The translations under genes were made by a program, and so were the position numbers. This document shows positions 11,000 to 22,650 of a DNA stretch of 64,000 bases, piece by piece (the stretch's first letter is position 1; each line of letters begins with the position of its first letter). The stretch is from contig NC_092868.1 in assembly GCF_032062135.1 (NCBI RefSeq), positions 42,817,849 to 42,881,848 of the forward strand. The letters are read 5' to 3'. The stretch is from Pyxicephalus adspersus. Taxonomy: Eukaryota; Chordata; Amphibia; Anura; Pyxicephalidae. Below the pieces are notes generated by a model. The model was not told the origin of the DNA, made no database searches, and saw nothing but the letters and a program-made list of their open reading frames with translations.

Positions 11000-12485
11000 G
11001 CACTTTAAAGCCTATCTCTAGGCAAGATGAATAAAAATTGCAGTAGTTGGTGTTTAATTAGTCAAAGAAAATAGAAAAAGTGTCAATCTATTTGATGAAC
11101 TTACCTGTAAATACTTCAGCACAAATCTTCTTTAAGCGTTGACCCTTCTGCTTGGTGTGAGTAGAATCTCTAATGATGTATTAGAGGAAATCATTCTTTT
11201 CACCTTGCTAAGATAAGCTCACGATAAGCTCATTGTCTTTCAAATAGTATATTTAATATATATAAATATGTATAAAGGGTATTTTGGCAGCCCGTTAGAC
11301 TTATTCATCTATTTTTGCTATATTATAATAGTTTAAAACTTGCATATTGACCTTACCACTAAGCCAGACCAATGACATGCCCATCAAGCTATTAGTAGTC
11401 ACTGAAGTCACTGTGGAACATATACTCATATACAGTAAATATTGGTGTAACTCATAACCTAATGATTTGACACAAATATGGGTAAAGTACCCACTAAGTA
11501 ATTTGTTCAATTTTTGCTTGGTACCCTAAAGGACTGTAGACAGATGATGGTCTTCTACGGGTTCACACTCTTGGCATGGACATTCACAACTGGTCCTCAT
11601 TGAGGCCATGACCTCGGTTTTAGCATTTTAGGTGTATCTAATTTTAAGGCTTTTATTTCTTAGTTTTGAGTGGTGAAGGCGTTGGAACCACTGTTAGGAT
11701 TTTAGAAGTTTCCTCTAATCTTCTATTGTTTCTACATAACAGGATATGAAGAAAATCTTTACAATGGTACATGAAAAACTGACATGAGTTTTAATCAAAC
11801 CCTCTATGAAACAATCTTAAAAACACTTTTTGTATTTAAAATGAACAAATTTATAATTGAAATTTCTTTAAAAAGCAGATCTATAGGTAGATGGTCAGAT
11901 GGATTATTTTCTATGATTACTAAATGCCCCTGGGGGTAGCACCTGTGACTATTGGTTCACTAATGGCTGTTTGCAAGTCACTTGTGTGCAGAGAAGTATT
12001 GACAAGTACACTGCATGGTGGCTGTCTTGGCTCCGGATACTCCAAACAATAGTCCTAAAAATTAAAAACGTGAGTTTTTTTCTTAACAGCATGAATGCCC
12101 GATGGAATGTTTTATACATAAACATTATTTAACAACCTGTGTTATAGATTTATATTAACAAAGATATATATAATCATAAAGTGTAATAAGGTGGAGAATG
12201 GTATACATTTGGAGTCATCGTCTTAGTTCTATTTGTCTTTATAAAGCCTTGAAATCCAAACTAGCTGCAGATAACATAATTGATTTCACCAAAGACTTCC
12301 ATTTTTCAAAGGTCTTGTTTTAACTTAACTTCACTGACTGTATCATTAGGTTTCTGTAATAAAGTTGACTTGTTCTAATGATGGCAGTTGGCCTGTAGGC
12401 TCAATGTAATTGAGATTACCTTTACTAATGAATTATACACAGTCAGTTCATAGCGAGTGGACCAGAGCTCAAATGGATCAAAGTT
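11000..12485. other. AT-rich low-copy DNA, nothing recognised
   Basis: No coding similarity, structural repeat or RNA gene is visible. AT-rich runs occur near 11245-11275 and 12160-12180. Confidence 0.5.
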
Positions 12486-12489
12486 TAAA

Positions 12490-12970
12490 AATATAGAAAG
12501 GGGCAGCCAAGAGGGTAGAGCGTGGAGAGCAGCAGGCCTGGGTCAGGCAAGTGGGAGCCAGAAGCAATGAATTGGATCCCATGCTTATTTTCTTTGGCTC
12601 CACTAAGCAACAGCACGGAATGTAAATTGTCTCCTCTTTGGAATGCCGGCTCCGCTGCCAGAACTCACCTGATACCATCTCTGTCTGGCACCGAAGGAGC
12701 AGGTGCTTTATCAAGCGACCTAGGGCACGTAGGCACTGGATGTCTACACTCTTACTTGGCATGGTGTAGGATGTCAAACAACTTGTCTTGCTCTATTGTT
12801 TTAGGGGGTGTGATATACTTCATGATGGCATTTGGATTTCAAGGCCAAGTTCTCTGTTCTGTACATTTGCATAGGCATTTCCATCTTGATTTTGGATGTT
12901 TTGTTATGCAGCATCAGTATGGCTTACTTACACCTGTACAACTTACACCAGGTCACAACATAAGACTGTG
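12490..12970. other. Unique GC-richer island, possible conserved non-coding element
   Basis: This is a more complex, less AT-rich island within AT-rich DNA. It holds the longest frame of the window (12522-12971, plus, 149 codons) and an opposite 99-codon minus frame (12478-12777). The predicted peptides have no recognisable domain and the two frames overlap, so I do not call a gene. The lack of repeat similarity and high complexity fit a regulatory island or a remnant exon. Confidence 0.25.
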
Positions 12971-12979
12971 ATATTATTT

Positions 12980-14140
12980 TGCACATTTTGTACTTTTTTA
13001 TATTCATCATAGGATATACATCCTCAGTTTCTAAAATCTTGCTTGGTACATTGATCACATAAAATTCTAGCTGATACCTAACCATCTACCTGTCCTTTAT
13101 TCTTAACATTTAGTTTGATTCTATCTTTATTTAAGTGTTACAAAAAAATAAAAAAAGAAATTCTTACTGTGAGCTTGCAGAACAATGCTTAGCTTTTGAC
13201 ACTTTTGGGATAAAGTAGGACCAGTGAGGGGCTATGCACGCTTCGATACAGGACAGATACTGAAGATCTTTCTGGATTCTTAGATTATAAACCCAGTAGA
13301 ATTTGCTGCCAGATGTTGGTAATCATTTCTTTTGTTGCCTGGGTCCCCTTTATTTTTCATTTTTCAAAAAATGCGACAAAGTCACTTTAATTTGAATCTG
13401 ACCATTAGCACAATCCCTAATGCTTATATATATTTTTACAGACATAAGTACAATATTGTTCCAAAAAAAGGATTATCGCTGCATTATTAGCAGCTTTTTT
13501 TGCGATGACAATGGAAATGCATGTGATGAAAGTTTTGGTGCCTGCTTTCAATGTGTAAAATTTGTGTGTTGAAATCTGCAGCCACAATAACAAGCCCTTC
13601 AACAGACTTTAGATTAATCATCTACAAAATGTAGTTCTCTACATTAGTAGTTTGGGGGGTTTTTTTGTACTGCACAAATATGCAACTGGAATCTTCATGG
13701 GAACCTGCAAGATAAAAAAAATATAGTGGCCTTTGCAGACTTTTATCTTCATTCTTGCTTTACCAATGACTGGGAACAATAATGCCTGTACAGTATCCAA
13801 ATCCTTTTTAAAGTCTGGATGAAGCAACATTTAGAGCCCTGGAATTAGCAAAGTTTATAATCTCTGCACTAGCTCTGATTTGGGCAGTGGAATGTGAAAG
13901 GTGTAGCAAACCACTGGCCACAGATCAATACCCACTCAATACTATGTAAGAGTTTAGTCTCTTAGGTCTGTGTTGTAATTAATGTAAAACTCTAAAATGC
14001 ACTGAAACATGAAGATGACTAAAATAAAATGATATATTTCATGGAGTCATATAAATATATTACAGCAAAATTATATAATAATATTACAATGCTTCAAATT
14101 TAAATCATTCTACTATTCTTTTCCCAATTATATTTCCAAC
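12980..14140. other. AT-rich low-copy DNA, nothing recognised
   Basis: AT-rich sequence with an A-rich block near 13141-13160. No gene or repeat boundary is supported. Confidence 0.5.
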
Positions 14141-14149
14141 TTGATACAT

Positions 14150-14520
14150 AAATAGAACCCTAATTGCCCTCTCTACCTTTCCAGTGACTTACTAATGACT
14201 TTCTAATTCATAATCTCTTCCCAATCATGGCTCCAAGATTTATCTAGGGTTCCCCTCTTTAGAATTCTCTTCCTAGGGCTGGCCCCTGGATCCACCTTTT
14301 CACACTCACCTACCCTTCTTCTTTTCTCTCGTAACCATCATTAGTTAGACACAGTTCCTTTTTCTCCACCTATTGCATACTATGCTTTCTCATATTTTTG
14401 ATGGCTTGATTGGGCCTTCTCCTCATGTGTCACATGTTCACTTGTTACATCTGCAGGGCCTATTTATTGTACATTGCTTTGTAATACTTTGGTACTTTAT
14501 ACATAAAATCTAATATTAAT
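14150..14520 (+). mobile_element. Old L2 LINE 3' end
   Basis: It aligns in order with the better copies at 36925 and 51525. TTACTAATGACTTTCTAATT corresponds to the RT C-terminal region, ATGGCTCCAAGATTTATCTA follows, then a 3' segment ending TACATTGCTTTGTAATACTT and TTTATACATAAAATCTAATA. Coding is broken. The sequence is much more diverged than the other L2 copies, suggesting an early insertion. Confidence 0.65.
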
Positions 14521-14524
14521 TAAT

Positions 14525-16275
14525 CTAAATGTGTAATGCTGTGTGTTTTTTTTTGACAATCCTGTCTCTTTAAGATGGAAAAGATGGCAGCCGAATGTTT
14601 TGCTTTTCTAGGATTAAGCCTAAGTAGCCTGTAGTGGAAAGCTGAGACATCATGGGGATGGACGTGGCCCAGGGCTGCTGTTCACCTAAAGCTTCTTGTA
14701 GCCCTGACTGCCTGATCCACATCACAAGTTCATTTATTTCCATTGGATACGGACGAAATATTTTCAAAAGCTCTCTGGCCCTAACCGTTAGTCAGCAGCA
14801 GGCATGGGATGTGGTGATGTCACTTCTGTACTATGTGAACATTAATGGGATTTGAGAGAAGGGTACCTGTGATAATCTGCGTGCAGCACACACTATAGCA
14901 CAATGTCTGGATATCCTAGCCAAGTACGGATGTGTCAGGAACAAAAGGCCCGGGAATTGGTGCTCAGCTGGAGCTGGCAGCTGCAATGATGAATGTGTTG
15001 ACAGGCAAAACATTGAATGTTTTACTCTGTAATAAGTCCCTTGGCCTCTCTAGCAGCCGAGCAAAAAATAAGATTCCTGCTCCTTCTTGATAAAACCAAA
15101 CGTGGACATTCTATAATTAAAGTGTAACCGTGGCTACTAGTACCAGGAGATGCTCCCTGTGCTGGAATCTGATGTAACACCAGAAGAATGTTTTAATTAA
15201 TCTGTATGAAATACCATGTTTTATGTTTTACTTGGATAGGAGATGAAGGTCTAATTAGTGAAGAAAATACATAGCACTTCAATATGTATCTAAGCTCTTT
15301 CAATGAGATCAGTTTATTTTCCATTCAGAACAGGGTTGGTGCACGAGGTCAAAAAAACTGCTGATGTGCTACAGAGCATTGGTGGTCGCCTTTCTTTCTT
15401 TCTTTTTTTTTTTTAAAAAAAACATATTTAAACCCAAGATCTAATGTAATATATTACCAGTCTGTAAATGTATATTGCTGATAAGAATTAAACTCAACGA
15501 GCATAGGTAGTTTTCACTTGACATGACTTCAGAAAAGATCAATGATTTTTTTTGCACTAATTGAACCAGTATGCAATAAAATCACTCAAACTATCAATAT
15601 TATATATAGCTATTGTTAAGGCTTGGAAGCCTTTTATGCCTGGATCTCAATCCTGATCCAATATTTTTTGTAGAAGCATGAGTATTCGTAGGTGCCATGC
15701 TCTTGGATTGGTTTTACTTCCATTAGCTGAAACTACAAGCAAGATAATAATAGCAAACAGACCAGGGTATGGTACATGGGTAGCAGTAACAGTACAGAAG
15801 CGAGAAAGAAGTGTGGCCAGTGATCAAGTCAGTAGAAAAAAGTATTATTTTTAGGTTTGTAGTGGAGAGACAGGAAGACTGACCAGTGCATTGGCAGCCA
15901 AGGGTTGGAATACAAGTCATGGTAGATAAGTATGCAGTGTGATCGTAGCTAGAACAAGATACTAGCAGAGGCACTAAAATATGGCAAACCAGAAATAGAA
16001 AGTTTTGCTTAAATAGCAAGTTAAGTAAGAAGAAGAAAGGGGTTCAGAGATTAGCTAGAAACTGGATATCCAGAATGGCTGACCAAGAGATTAGGCAAGA
16101 AGGAATCCAGTACTTTTTGGTTGCTCAGTAGGTAGATCTATTGCCAGACACAGAAGAAGCCCCAGGATTGGATTCTAGCAGTGTGCCATTTCTCTGGTGT
16201 CCCAAAATGTCATTGGTAATACTGTTCATATGTGATTGCTCTGGAGCACACAGTCTTTGTAATGAAAATCTGTGG
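14525..16275. other. Low-copy DNA, no gene recognised
   Basis: About 14570-15010 is less AT-rich and begins with CTCTTTAAGATGG, which could be a worn TTAA-type transposon end, but no partner end was found. A pyrimidine/purine switch (TTTC repeats, poly-T, poly-A) lies at about 15388-15423. No convincing gene is present. Confidence 0.4.
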
Positions 16276-16282
16276 ACACCAT

Positions 16283-16488
16283 GGGCCAGATTTAGTTCTC
16301 CTGGAGACTGGAGAAGAAAGACTAATTTGGGGGAACCTTGGTAATCAAACCAAGAATGGATTTCCTAAAATTTGCTATTAGTTAGCAAGTGTTCTTACCA
16401 GATCTATTACAGGTTGGCTAGATTACTTAGGTTTTCCCATGATAGTTCATCTTCTCCAGACTTGCAGAGCTTGAATAAATCGGTCCCC
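16283..16488. mobile_element. Palindromic MITE, variant subfamily (copy 4)
   Basis: Arms GGGCCAGATTTAGTTCTCCT and CAGAGCTTGAATAAATCGGT face each other around AATGGATTTCCTAAAATTTG. The arms carry GGAGACTGGAGAAG and its mirror CTTCTCCAGACTTG rather than the CTCCAAGGC block of the main type. The copies at 49356 and 55145 share this variant. ATG borders both sides. Confidence 0.7.
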
Positions 16489-16510
16489 ATGAGTACAGCA
16501 TATAAATTAT

Positions 16511-16748
16511 TTGTGGTCCCCAACCTTTTGGAGCTCTTGGACCACTAATCTCATGGACTCCAGACCGCGCAAAGTTCCCCCCAGATTGACGTCATGATGC
16601 CAGAATCTGCCCACCGTCCTCAGCCTGCAATGCGTACGGCAGACGTGGTCCATGGCTCTGGCCAGTGTGCCCCCCTAAGCTGGGACTTCTACTGACTCTC
16701 CAGCCAGAGCCGCGGCCTACTACCATTTGACGGGGTTGGGGACCCCTG
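16511..16748 (+). mobile_element. hAT-like non-autonomous element (GGTCCCCAACC family), short copy
   Basis: The termini are inverted: GTGGTCCCCAACC on the left and GGTTGGGGACCCCTG on the right, sharing 11 bp exactly. The interior contains GGCTCTGGCCAGTGTG and AGCCAGAGCCGCGGCC, which form an inverted pair and recur in the copies at 7870 and 20197. Flanking octamers do not match convincingly. Confidence 0.7.
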
Positions 16749-16754
16749 TTTAAA

Positions 16755-17245
16755 GGAAGAGCAGATGGCCACAAAGTTTTCCTTGTAACTTGTGGCAGTA
16801 CTGAGCCAGATAGGGCTGCGAGATGCTGAAAAGGCAAGGGAAAGTATTATTCCAGCTAAACTATACTAAAGGTCCGTACATATTCCTATTTCTTAAAGCG
16901 TAGGAGTTATGATCTAGGCTGTATCAGTAAGATATTTAGCAAGTAATATCTTGTAATCTTTGTGTTTCTTATAGGTATCGCCATAATCCTGCAATCTTGT
17001 TAACATGACCCTGGAAAATACCATACTTATCTTTGAATAAGCTGTGTGTCATCAGTATGAACATTTCTGAAAAGGGCCTGCAAATCAGAGCTGGGTAATG
17101 CTGAAACATGACTCTCTAATCTCCCGTCACACAACTGTATAAAACATTCTGAACGTGCTGAGTTTATGAAAAAAAGAAGAAAAAGATAGATGGCTTGTTT
17201 TAAAGTGCTTTTAATGACTATTTTGAATATTTAAATAGTCCAGTA
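16755..17245. other. Low-copy AT-rich DNA, nothing recognised
   Basis: No frame or repeat boundary is supported in this interval. Confidence 0.45.
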
Positions 17246-17247
17246 GT

Positions 17248-17325
17248 GCCATGACTACGGACTTTGTAAAGTGCTGCATAATATATGTCGGCGCTATATA
17301 AATACTAGATAATCATAATAAAATT
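17248..17325 (+). mobile_element. SINE/L2 3' tail fragment
   Basis: GGACTTTGTAAAGTGCTGCA followed by GTCGGCGCTATATAAATACT and a short ATAATAA tail matches the 3' end of the tRNA-SINE family, seen reversed at 10735 and 38785. Only about 80 bp remain. Confidence 0.7.
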
Positions 17326-17329
17326 TATA

Positions 17330-17680
17330 TGCAAAGTCTGGCACAGGTTTACCTTACATTTAAGAAAGGCAATATAAGTTATTATTTATTCTGCAAACTT
17401 TTTGCAATACTCATAGGCTAACAATGTATTCCACTTCTGAGACCATTTGGTAATTTTGCACAGCCAAGACAGTATTGAAGACTTGATGCTGCTCCAGGAA
17501 ATGCAGAATTTAGTTACTTGAAGAATTTTGAAGCTAGCCAGAGTCATAACGGGGGGAGGAGGAATGGAGGGCAAAGTCCACCACCCAGATACCAACACTT
17601 GGTAGGTGCTGCAAGCTCTGATTGCCCTGCAAGACCTGCAAGATTGCCCTGCAAGTCTAGATGGATCATTTCTTTACTCA
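17330..17680. other. Low-copy sequence, nothing recognised
   Basis: A mixed stretch. TTGCCCTGCAAG is repeated at 17620 and 17644. No gene is evident. Confidence 0.4.
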
Positions 17681-17685
17681 AGAAC

Positions 17686-17949
17686 TGATTAGGGTTCCTC
17701 TAAAAAGTTGTTAGGGGTTCCTGGAGCCATGAGCTATTTGTAACTCTCAGATCAATTACCCATGATACTAATGATCTTTTTGGCTATCTGTAAGACTGAC
17801 ATTCTGGCCCGCAATGTAGGAAGCATTTTTTCTTCTGACCATCAAATTAATATACTGTGGGCTGTGGATATAGTAATTATAGAAGAGGTTCCCTGAGATC
17901 TAAAGTTATTTCAAGGGTTCTCCCATGTTAAAAAGGTTGAGAAATGCTG
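17686..17949. mobile_element. hAT MITE relative of the 9468 element, left end lost
   Basis: The right end GGTTGAGAAATGCTG matches GGTTGAGAAACACTG of the complete element. The inside shares TTAGGGGTTCCTGGAGCCAT- and GGTTCTCCCATGTTA-type blocks typical of that end. The left terminus is degraded and no target duplication is visible. Confidence 0.6.
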
Positions 17950-17954
17950 TTGTA

Positions 17955-18220
17955 TATAACATCTATTTGCTTTCTCATGCTGAAAAAGTGCTTTCATGGG
18001 GACGGGACAAAAAGGAGCAAATAGGGCAACAACCCTCAGCCCATTAGTCTAATTAGTCCTGTGCAGGGACCCTTTGGAGCTGGAGGGTGGCTTCAGCCAT
18101 GCAGGAGCATCTTGCATATCAGTACAGAGCACTGGCAGACCTTTACATCAACAGTGGCATAGATGAAGAAAAATGTTCCTAGGCTGACATGCCATATCAC
18201 ACAGCCTCGGAAGACTTTAC
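17955..18220. other. Low-copy sequence, nothing recognised
   Basis: No frame, repeat boundary or structure is recognisable. Confidence 0.4.
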
Positions 18221-18224
18221 CTCA

Positions 18225-18480
18225 ATTTGGAGTCTGTGGAAAGATTAGCAACATGGAGAAGAAAAGGGAATTCATCATTATGGGCCTGTTCCTACTATTG
18301 CGTTGCTAAGAATCCCTAATGAAATCCCAAACCCACCTTATGAGTGCACCGCACGGCAGCTCATTGTTTTCATAAGCCCAGCCTGCCTGATATTTCTGTG
18401 TATTGTTTTATTTTGGTACATAAATGAAGCATGGAATGAATTTAATTGCTATTAAAATAATATATCTTCAATTATCTGTA
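18225..18480. promoter_or_regulatory. Candidate conserved non-coding element (unverified)
   Basis: Unique high-complexity sequence with CACCTTATGAGTGCACCGCA followed by homeodomain-type TTTAATTGCTATTAAAATAA at about 18438-18457. It has no repeat similarity within the window and no coding frame. The call is an impression from composition and motif content only. A cross-species alignment would decide. Confidence 0.2.
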
Positions 18481-18484
18481 TTGG

Positions 18485-19120
18485 TACTATGTAAACATCA
18501 AACCAGTGCCAATACTGGAAACACTTTAATGAAAGAAAAAGATTGTTATTGATATATAATTATATTAAATTGTTCTGAAAGCATTTTAAATATCATTCTG
18601 CTGGAAACGTATTTTTCCAGAATTGCATCAGCTTGCAGATTTATGTGGTTGATTTCAATCTCTCTTAATGTATTTTTATTGAAATAATGAACAATTGTTA
18701 CTGTAATTCCGAAAGAGTAGCACAGACTCCAAACTCGTAAAATCAGTATTGTGCGTATTTCAGAAGCCACAACACTGGAGGCAATCTTGCAAAACATTCA
18801 GTTCACAAGTCCAATCAGTGTTTGTCATGCCATGCTAAGCGACTGCAAAAACACCATCTTCCAACCATCATCCTTAATCTAGGTGAGGAACATAATACAA
18901 TACAAATATTATTTTATGTATGGGAGAATCAAATACATTTTAACAAAGAAAAATACCCCTAAGGAAGAGATACGTACAGCCATGAGACAACTTTAATTGT
19001 AAGGTTTGCTTGTAAGAACATAATTAAAAAAATCATCTGATCCTAAGGTTTTAACATTAGGAATATAAATTTTCAAATGTACAGCAACAATTACATTGTA
19101 ACATATTACATTGTGTCATT
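18485..19120. other. AT-rich low-copy DNA, nothing recognised
   Basis: AT-rich sequence with no recognisable gene, repeat end or structured RNA. Confidence 0.45.
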
Positions 19121-19139
19121 ACCATCAAGACACAATACA

Positions 19140-19320
19140 GAAGCCGTGTGTGCAAAATTAGGTACACCCTTTCCACTTTAATAAGGATCAAGAAGGTAAG
19201 TGACAGCCAGGTGCTTCTAACCAAAGGTATTTGGATAATTGATCAACAGCAAGGGGTATGATATAAAATCAGAGGTTTTAGCAGTTTTCTGGTCTGGAGG
19301 TTTAAAGAAAATATAAATAT
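19140..19320 (+). mobile_element. Tc1/mariner-like 5' fragment
   Basis: Blocks TGCAAAATTAGGTACACCCT, AAGTGACAGCCAGGTGCTTC, TAATTGATCAACAGCAAG and GCAGTTTTCTGGTCTGGAGG occur in the order I recall for the untranslated 5' part of Tc1-like transposons, just upstream of the transposase start. The transposase itself is not present downstream. The identification is from memory and lacks a visible terminal inverted repeat. Confidence 0.5.
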
Positions 19321-19324
19321 ATAA

Positions 19325-19900
19325 TTTAGTATAGATTTCAGATTCATATCAAAAAACATGCTTGGGAAGCACTGCTGGGTATGAGAGGAGATGTTGGTTG
19401 CATGAAACGGTAAAGCCTTCCAGACACCACAGCCAGATCTTTACTTTTATTGTAAATTTTAATGTTTTAGGGTTTACAATAGATTTATGTCATTATTAAG
19501 CTCCTCAATTTAAGTTTATATGTAATACTTCCAGGTATTAAAAACTTCTGACAAAGCTCACAACAACCCCCTTCCTGTCATTACCTTCATCTGCTTTTCT
19601 TTTTTGCATAATAAAGCCATTTTTGTTTCAGCATTTTTGAGGATCAGCTTGCTTACATGGGATGCTGATTTGAAATTACACAGTCATGTAAAAAAAATCT
19701 GCTACTTGTGCAGTTCTTGCTTACATACAAATATCCTACTTGGATCAAACCCTGTTGCATCCTCTCATCTTCTGTCTTTCTGCAAAGGAGCAATGTTGCA
19801 GTAACTTTAGCATGTGGGAGAGAGTAGACTGGGAAAATATTTCCTCCTGCCTGCAGAAAAGTGGTCACATCATCTCAGTTTAGCCCAAGTCACTTACCAG
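19325..19900. other. Low-copy sequence, nothing recognised
   Basis: Short overlapping frames on both strands (19604-19804 plus, 19653-19868 minus) have no known domain. No repeat end is visible. Confidence 0.4.
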
Positions 19901-19903
19901 TTG

Positions 19904-20140
19904 CTTAAAGTGTATCTCCAAGCTAAACCTTTCTTTGTATATTTTTGTTTTTTATAGAGTGGGGAAATGTTGGGCCCACTTTCTAGTTTAATTGCTGTCA
20001 GTGCCCCACACTCCATTTGGCCTGGTGACCAATGGCCAAGAAAGTGACAGAAAATCCAAAATGTTAAATTAGAAGTTAAAAGAAAAGTAAGGTGAAAAAC
20101 CACACCTGTTTCATGGACATCTATCTAAGATGCAATTTTC
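19904..20140. repeat. Probable interspersed repeat of unknown class
   Basis: It begins GCTTAAAGTGTATCTCCAAG, a TTAA-type terminus found on many frog repeats, and carries TAGAGTGGGGAAATGTTGGG. No second copy lies in the window, and the right end is not defined. Confidence 0.35.
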
Positions 20141-20196
20141 ATTAACTTTAACATTTCCCTACTTTATTCAGAACTAGAAAAAAGTTTTGGCTATAC

Positions 20197-20490
20197 CAGG
20201 GTTCCGCGGCCCACCAGCTGTCTGACACGGAGACCAGCAGTGGTCCACGGCTCTGGCTGGTGCACCCCCCACCGGGTTAGGAGAAGGACCGCGCTTGGAG
20301 GGGGCGCACCGGCCGGAGCAGCAGACCATGTCTCTCTTGCAGGCTGAGAGGGGTGGGTGGGTTGTGTCCCTGAACACAACCCAACCACTCTCCCATCGCA
20401 GGTCTGAGCGTGGGCAGGTTCTGGGATCATGACGTCACTCTGGGGGAAGTTTCTTCCCCTTTGAGTGACACACGCTCACCGTGCACTCTT
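20197..20490 (-). mobile_element. hAT-like non-autonomous element (GGTCCCCAACC family), copy 3
   Basis: CAGGGTTCCGCGGCCCACCA at the left edge corresponds to the far end of the family. ACCAGCAGTGGTCCACGGCT, CTCCCATCGCAGGTCTGAGC and GAAGTTTCTTCCCCTTTGAG match the copy at 7870-8260 in the same orientation and order. The inverted GGTCCCCAACC terminus is missing on the right. Two overlapping minus frames here are not coding. Confidence 0.6.
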
Positions 20491-20512
20491 AAAATGTGAT
20501 GGGATTTAAAGC

Positions 20513-21065
20513 AGACCTATCACCACAATATTTACTTTATACAAAATGTTAGATATCCCTTATATAACTCAATAACTTTTTTTTGGTGGTAAAGACATAC
20601 ATTGGGCATGCACAGAAGAAGCTTTGCCCCACAATGAAAAAAAAGTGCCGATCCTACATATGCGCAGTAAAATGGGCCCTTTTTTTACATTTACAGAACT
20701 AAACCAAGGCCGCGTGTGAAAAGTTTGAGGGCTCTGCGGAACTAAAGGTGAGTGATATTTTTCACTTCTGCTATCTCTTCTTGTGCAGGGTGACTGGTCT
20801 TGTATCCGCCCGCTCCTGTAGATTTTTGCAATAGGTGGAGCTGCTGGGCCCCTCCCACCTCTCTGCTCCCTGCACAGGTCATGTACAGCACAGTGATAAT
20901 ACCATCTCCACTTTTACAAGGTGATATCCGGTATTTGACAAGATATTTGGTGCACAGAAAAACGCACACAACTTTGCAGCTATTGAAAAATTATTTAATG
21001 GAAACTTTTGGTGCCTAGAGTTCAGCTTTTATCAATTCTATTCACTGATACAAGGTGAAGCTTTT
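20513..21065. other. Probable degraded TTAA-type repeat material
   Basis: It opens with TTTAAAGCAGACCTATCACC and contains ACTAAAGGTGAGTG at 20742-20755, an AAG/GTGAGT donor-like block resembling the one conserved in the TTAA family. The rest is mixed, with TGCACAGGTCATGTACAGCA near 20872. Boundaries are unclear. Confidence 0.35.
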
Positions 21066-21068
21066 TTA

Positions 21069-21588
21069 TTAAAAGTGGAAAAAAAAAAACAAAACAAAAA
21101 AATCATACTTACCTTCAATCCTGCAGATCAGTCTGTCCATCTGGAGGTTTCTTCCATTGGGTTCTGCGTCATTCTGGTATCAGTCTTCAGCCCGGCACAG
21201 AGGGAGCGTCGGGCCCAGCAACTTCTCCATTCTTTCTCTGGGTTCTTCTTCCCACGTCACCTGACCTCACACTGGGCAGGCTTGAGATCAGGTAATGTAG
21301 ATTGAAAAAAAGTTTGTTTTCTATTGATGAAAGGGCTCCTTCTGCATATGCTCAAAATGCTTGGGCATGCGGAGAAGGATCAGCCAAGAGCCTCCTGGGA
21401 TGCATGACGTAGGTATCTCGGGAGGTTCCGCGCTCCCATTTATTCTTGATCACCTAGGCAATCAAAAATAAAGGTGGCGCTGCTGCACCCTTTTTTTTTA
21501 AAAAAAAGAAGAGTGTTGCACACAAACAAAATTTTTACTTTAAATAAAAGGGTTGTCAGTAAAAATTCTGAGTTTAGGTACACTTTAA
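21069..21588 (-). mobile_element. TTAA-flanked DNA element (T2/Kolobok-like), 520 bp
   Basis: It begins TTAAAAGTGGAA and ends GAGTTTAGGTACACTTTAA, the mirrored terminus of the family. ACTTACCTTCAATCCTGCAG lies near the left end. Reversed, the element aligns along its right half with the element at 52706-53550 (ACCTAAACTCAGAAT, CAACCCTTTTAT, GTGCAACA, GATTGCCTAGGTGATCAAGA, ATGCATCCCAGGAGGCTC). It is non-coding. T2/Kolobok is a family inference from the TTAAAG ends. Confidence 0.7.
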
Positions 21589-21754
21589 TGTTATACTGTT
21601 GCTGTATTTTGTATGCCAAGAATTTGTTTATGCAGACTTGTAAAGTTCCTGAAAGGTCCATTTTAATCAGGATAGTTGTATGTTTTAGTGTTAAACAGTG
21701 CCAAAGTTTCCATTGTATCATCTTTTTGTGTATTAAAATCAACTTATGCAATGG

Positions 21755-22230
21755 TTAAAAGGGAACTAAACATTCACATTATTTAGTATCCATACAGGTT
21801 AATTTATTGCATAGTTCCAACTTGTGCACAGGGCATAGTGCAGTCCTCCAGGTCTGCTTGCTGCTTTAATGTCTCCTGTGTGTGAGTCTGTGCACCCTTG
21901 CAGAGCCAGACTGACTAAGCCTTGTCTGCTGCATCCTCTCAGCGCTCTCCAGGCGCCAGGTCTGACAGTGTTGTGACGGCTCTGGGGAGAGAGCGCTGAC
22001 AGGGAGACTGTCTGTGGCTGAATGACAGCTCTGGCCTACTTCCAGGAAAGCAAGAGAGACTCTTGCAGGGCAGTGAATGACAAAACTGAAATTAGAATTG
22101 CACCAAAACAGAGACATTACAGGCACAGTGGCTGCTATAACAATCTGAGGGGGGTCTAATGATTCCCACTTCGCAAGACACTGGCTGCATTTTAACAAAT
22201 CGTGCCACACACGCATATGTTTTTCTTACG
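21755..22230. repeat. Possible TTAA-type element, only left end recognised
   Basis: TTAAAAGGGAACTAAACATT at 21755-21774 is a typical TTAA-type terminus, but no mirrored partner end was located. The GC-richer interior (about 21880-22080) contains a 116-codon minus frame (21866-22216) with no known domain. Confidence 0.4.
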
Positions 22231-22234
22231 CTTC

Positions 22235-22525
22235 TAATAAAAGACCAGAGAGATCAACCAGTAATGACCTGCTGATAATATTCGCCAGTTATAGTCGTGT
22301 ATGCTGGAAGGTAAAACAAGTTTTGTATTGGAAAAATAACAAGCAGGATTAAATAGGATACCTTTCGCAGCTAACTAAGGAAGAACATTTTGTGTGCCTA
22401 ATGGAGAGTGAGGCCCCTCAGTAGACATAGAAATAACCTCTTCCTTTCCCATGCTATGGATTGGATTTTTAATCAGGGATCCGAGAAATCCAGAGGTCTG
22501 CTTGAGGTCCCTGAGCTGTGGCTGC
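22235..22525. other. Low-copy sequence, nothing recognised
   Basis: No coding similarity or repeat boundary was recognised. Confidence 0.4.
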
Positions 22526-22528
22526 TGT

Positions 22529-22650
22529 CTATCCATCTGATGGTGTCTGCGTAGTTCCAGATCTAACGCCACTTGGCAGGACCACAGCCATCATATCAAT
22601 TATATTTTTACCTGTATATAATGATAGAACCAATACAACTGTGGTAAAGG
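22529..22650. repeat. Diverged repeat unit, partner at 23957-24074
   Basis: TCTATCCATCTGATGGTGTC, TGCGTAGTTCCAGATCTAAC and GCAGGACCACAGCCATCATA align with TCTTATGGCATCTGCATAAATCC and GGCAAGACCACAATCATCAT of the second unit, ending in similar TATATAATGATAGAACCAAT and TATATTAAGATAGGATTACT blocks. The class is unknown. The two units flank an L2 fragment. Confidence 0.6.

Noticed and set aside
12522..12971. Longest open frame, 149 codons
   Set aside because: No recognisable domain, an overlapping opposite-strand frame, no splice or promoter context; kept only as part of an island of interest.
19140..19900. Tc1-like transposase gene expected after the 5' fragment
   Set aside because: No transposase frame or helix-turn-helix/DDE-type sequence is recognisable downstream; only the leader-like part remains.
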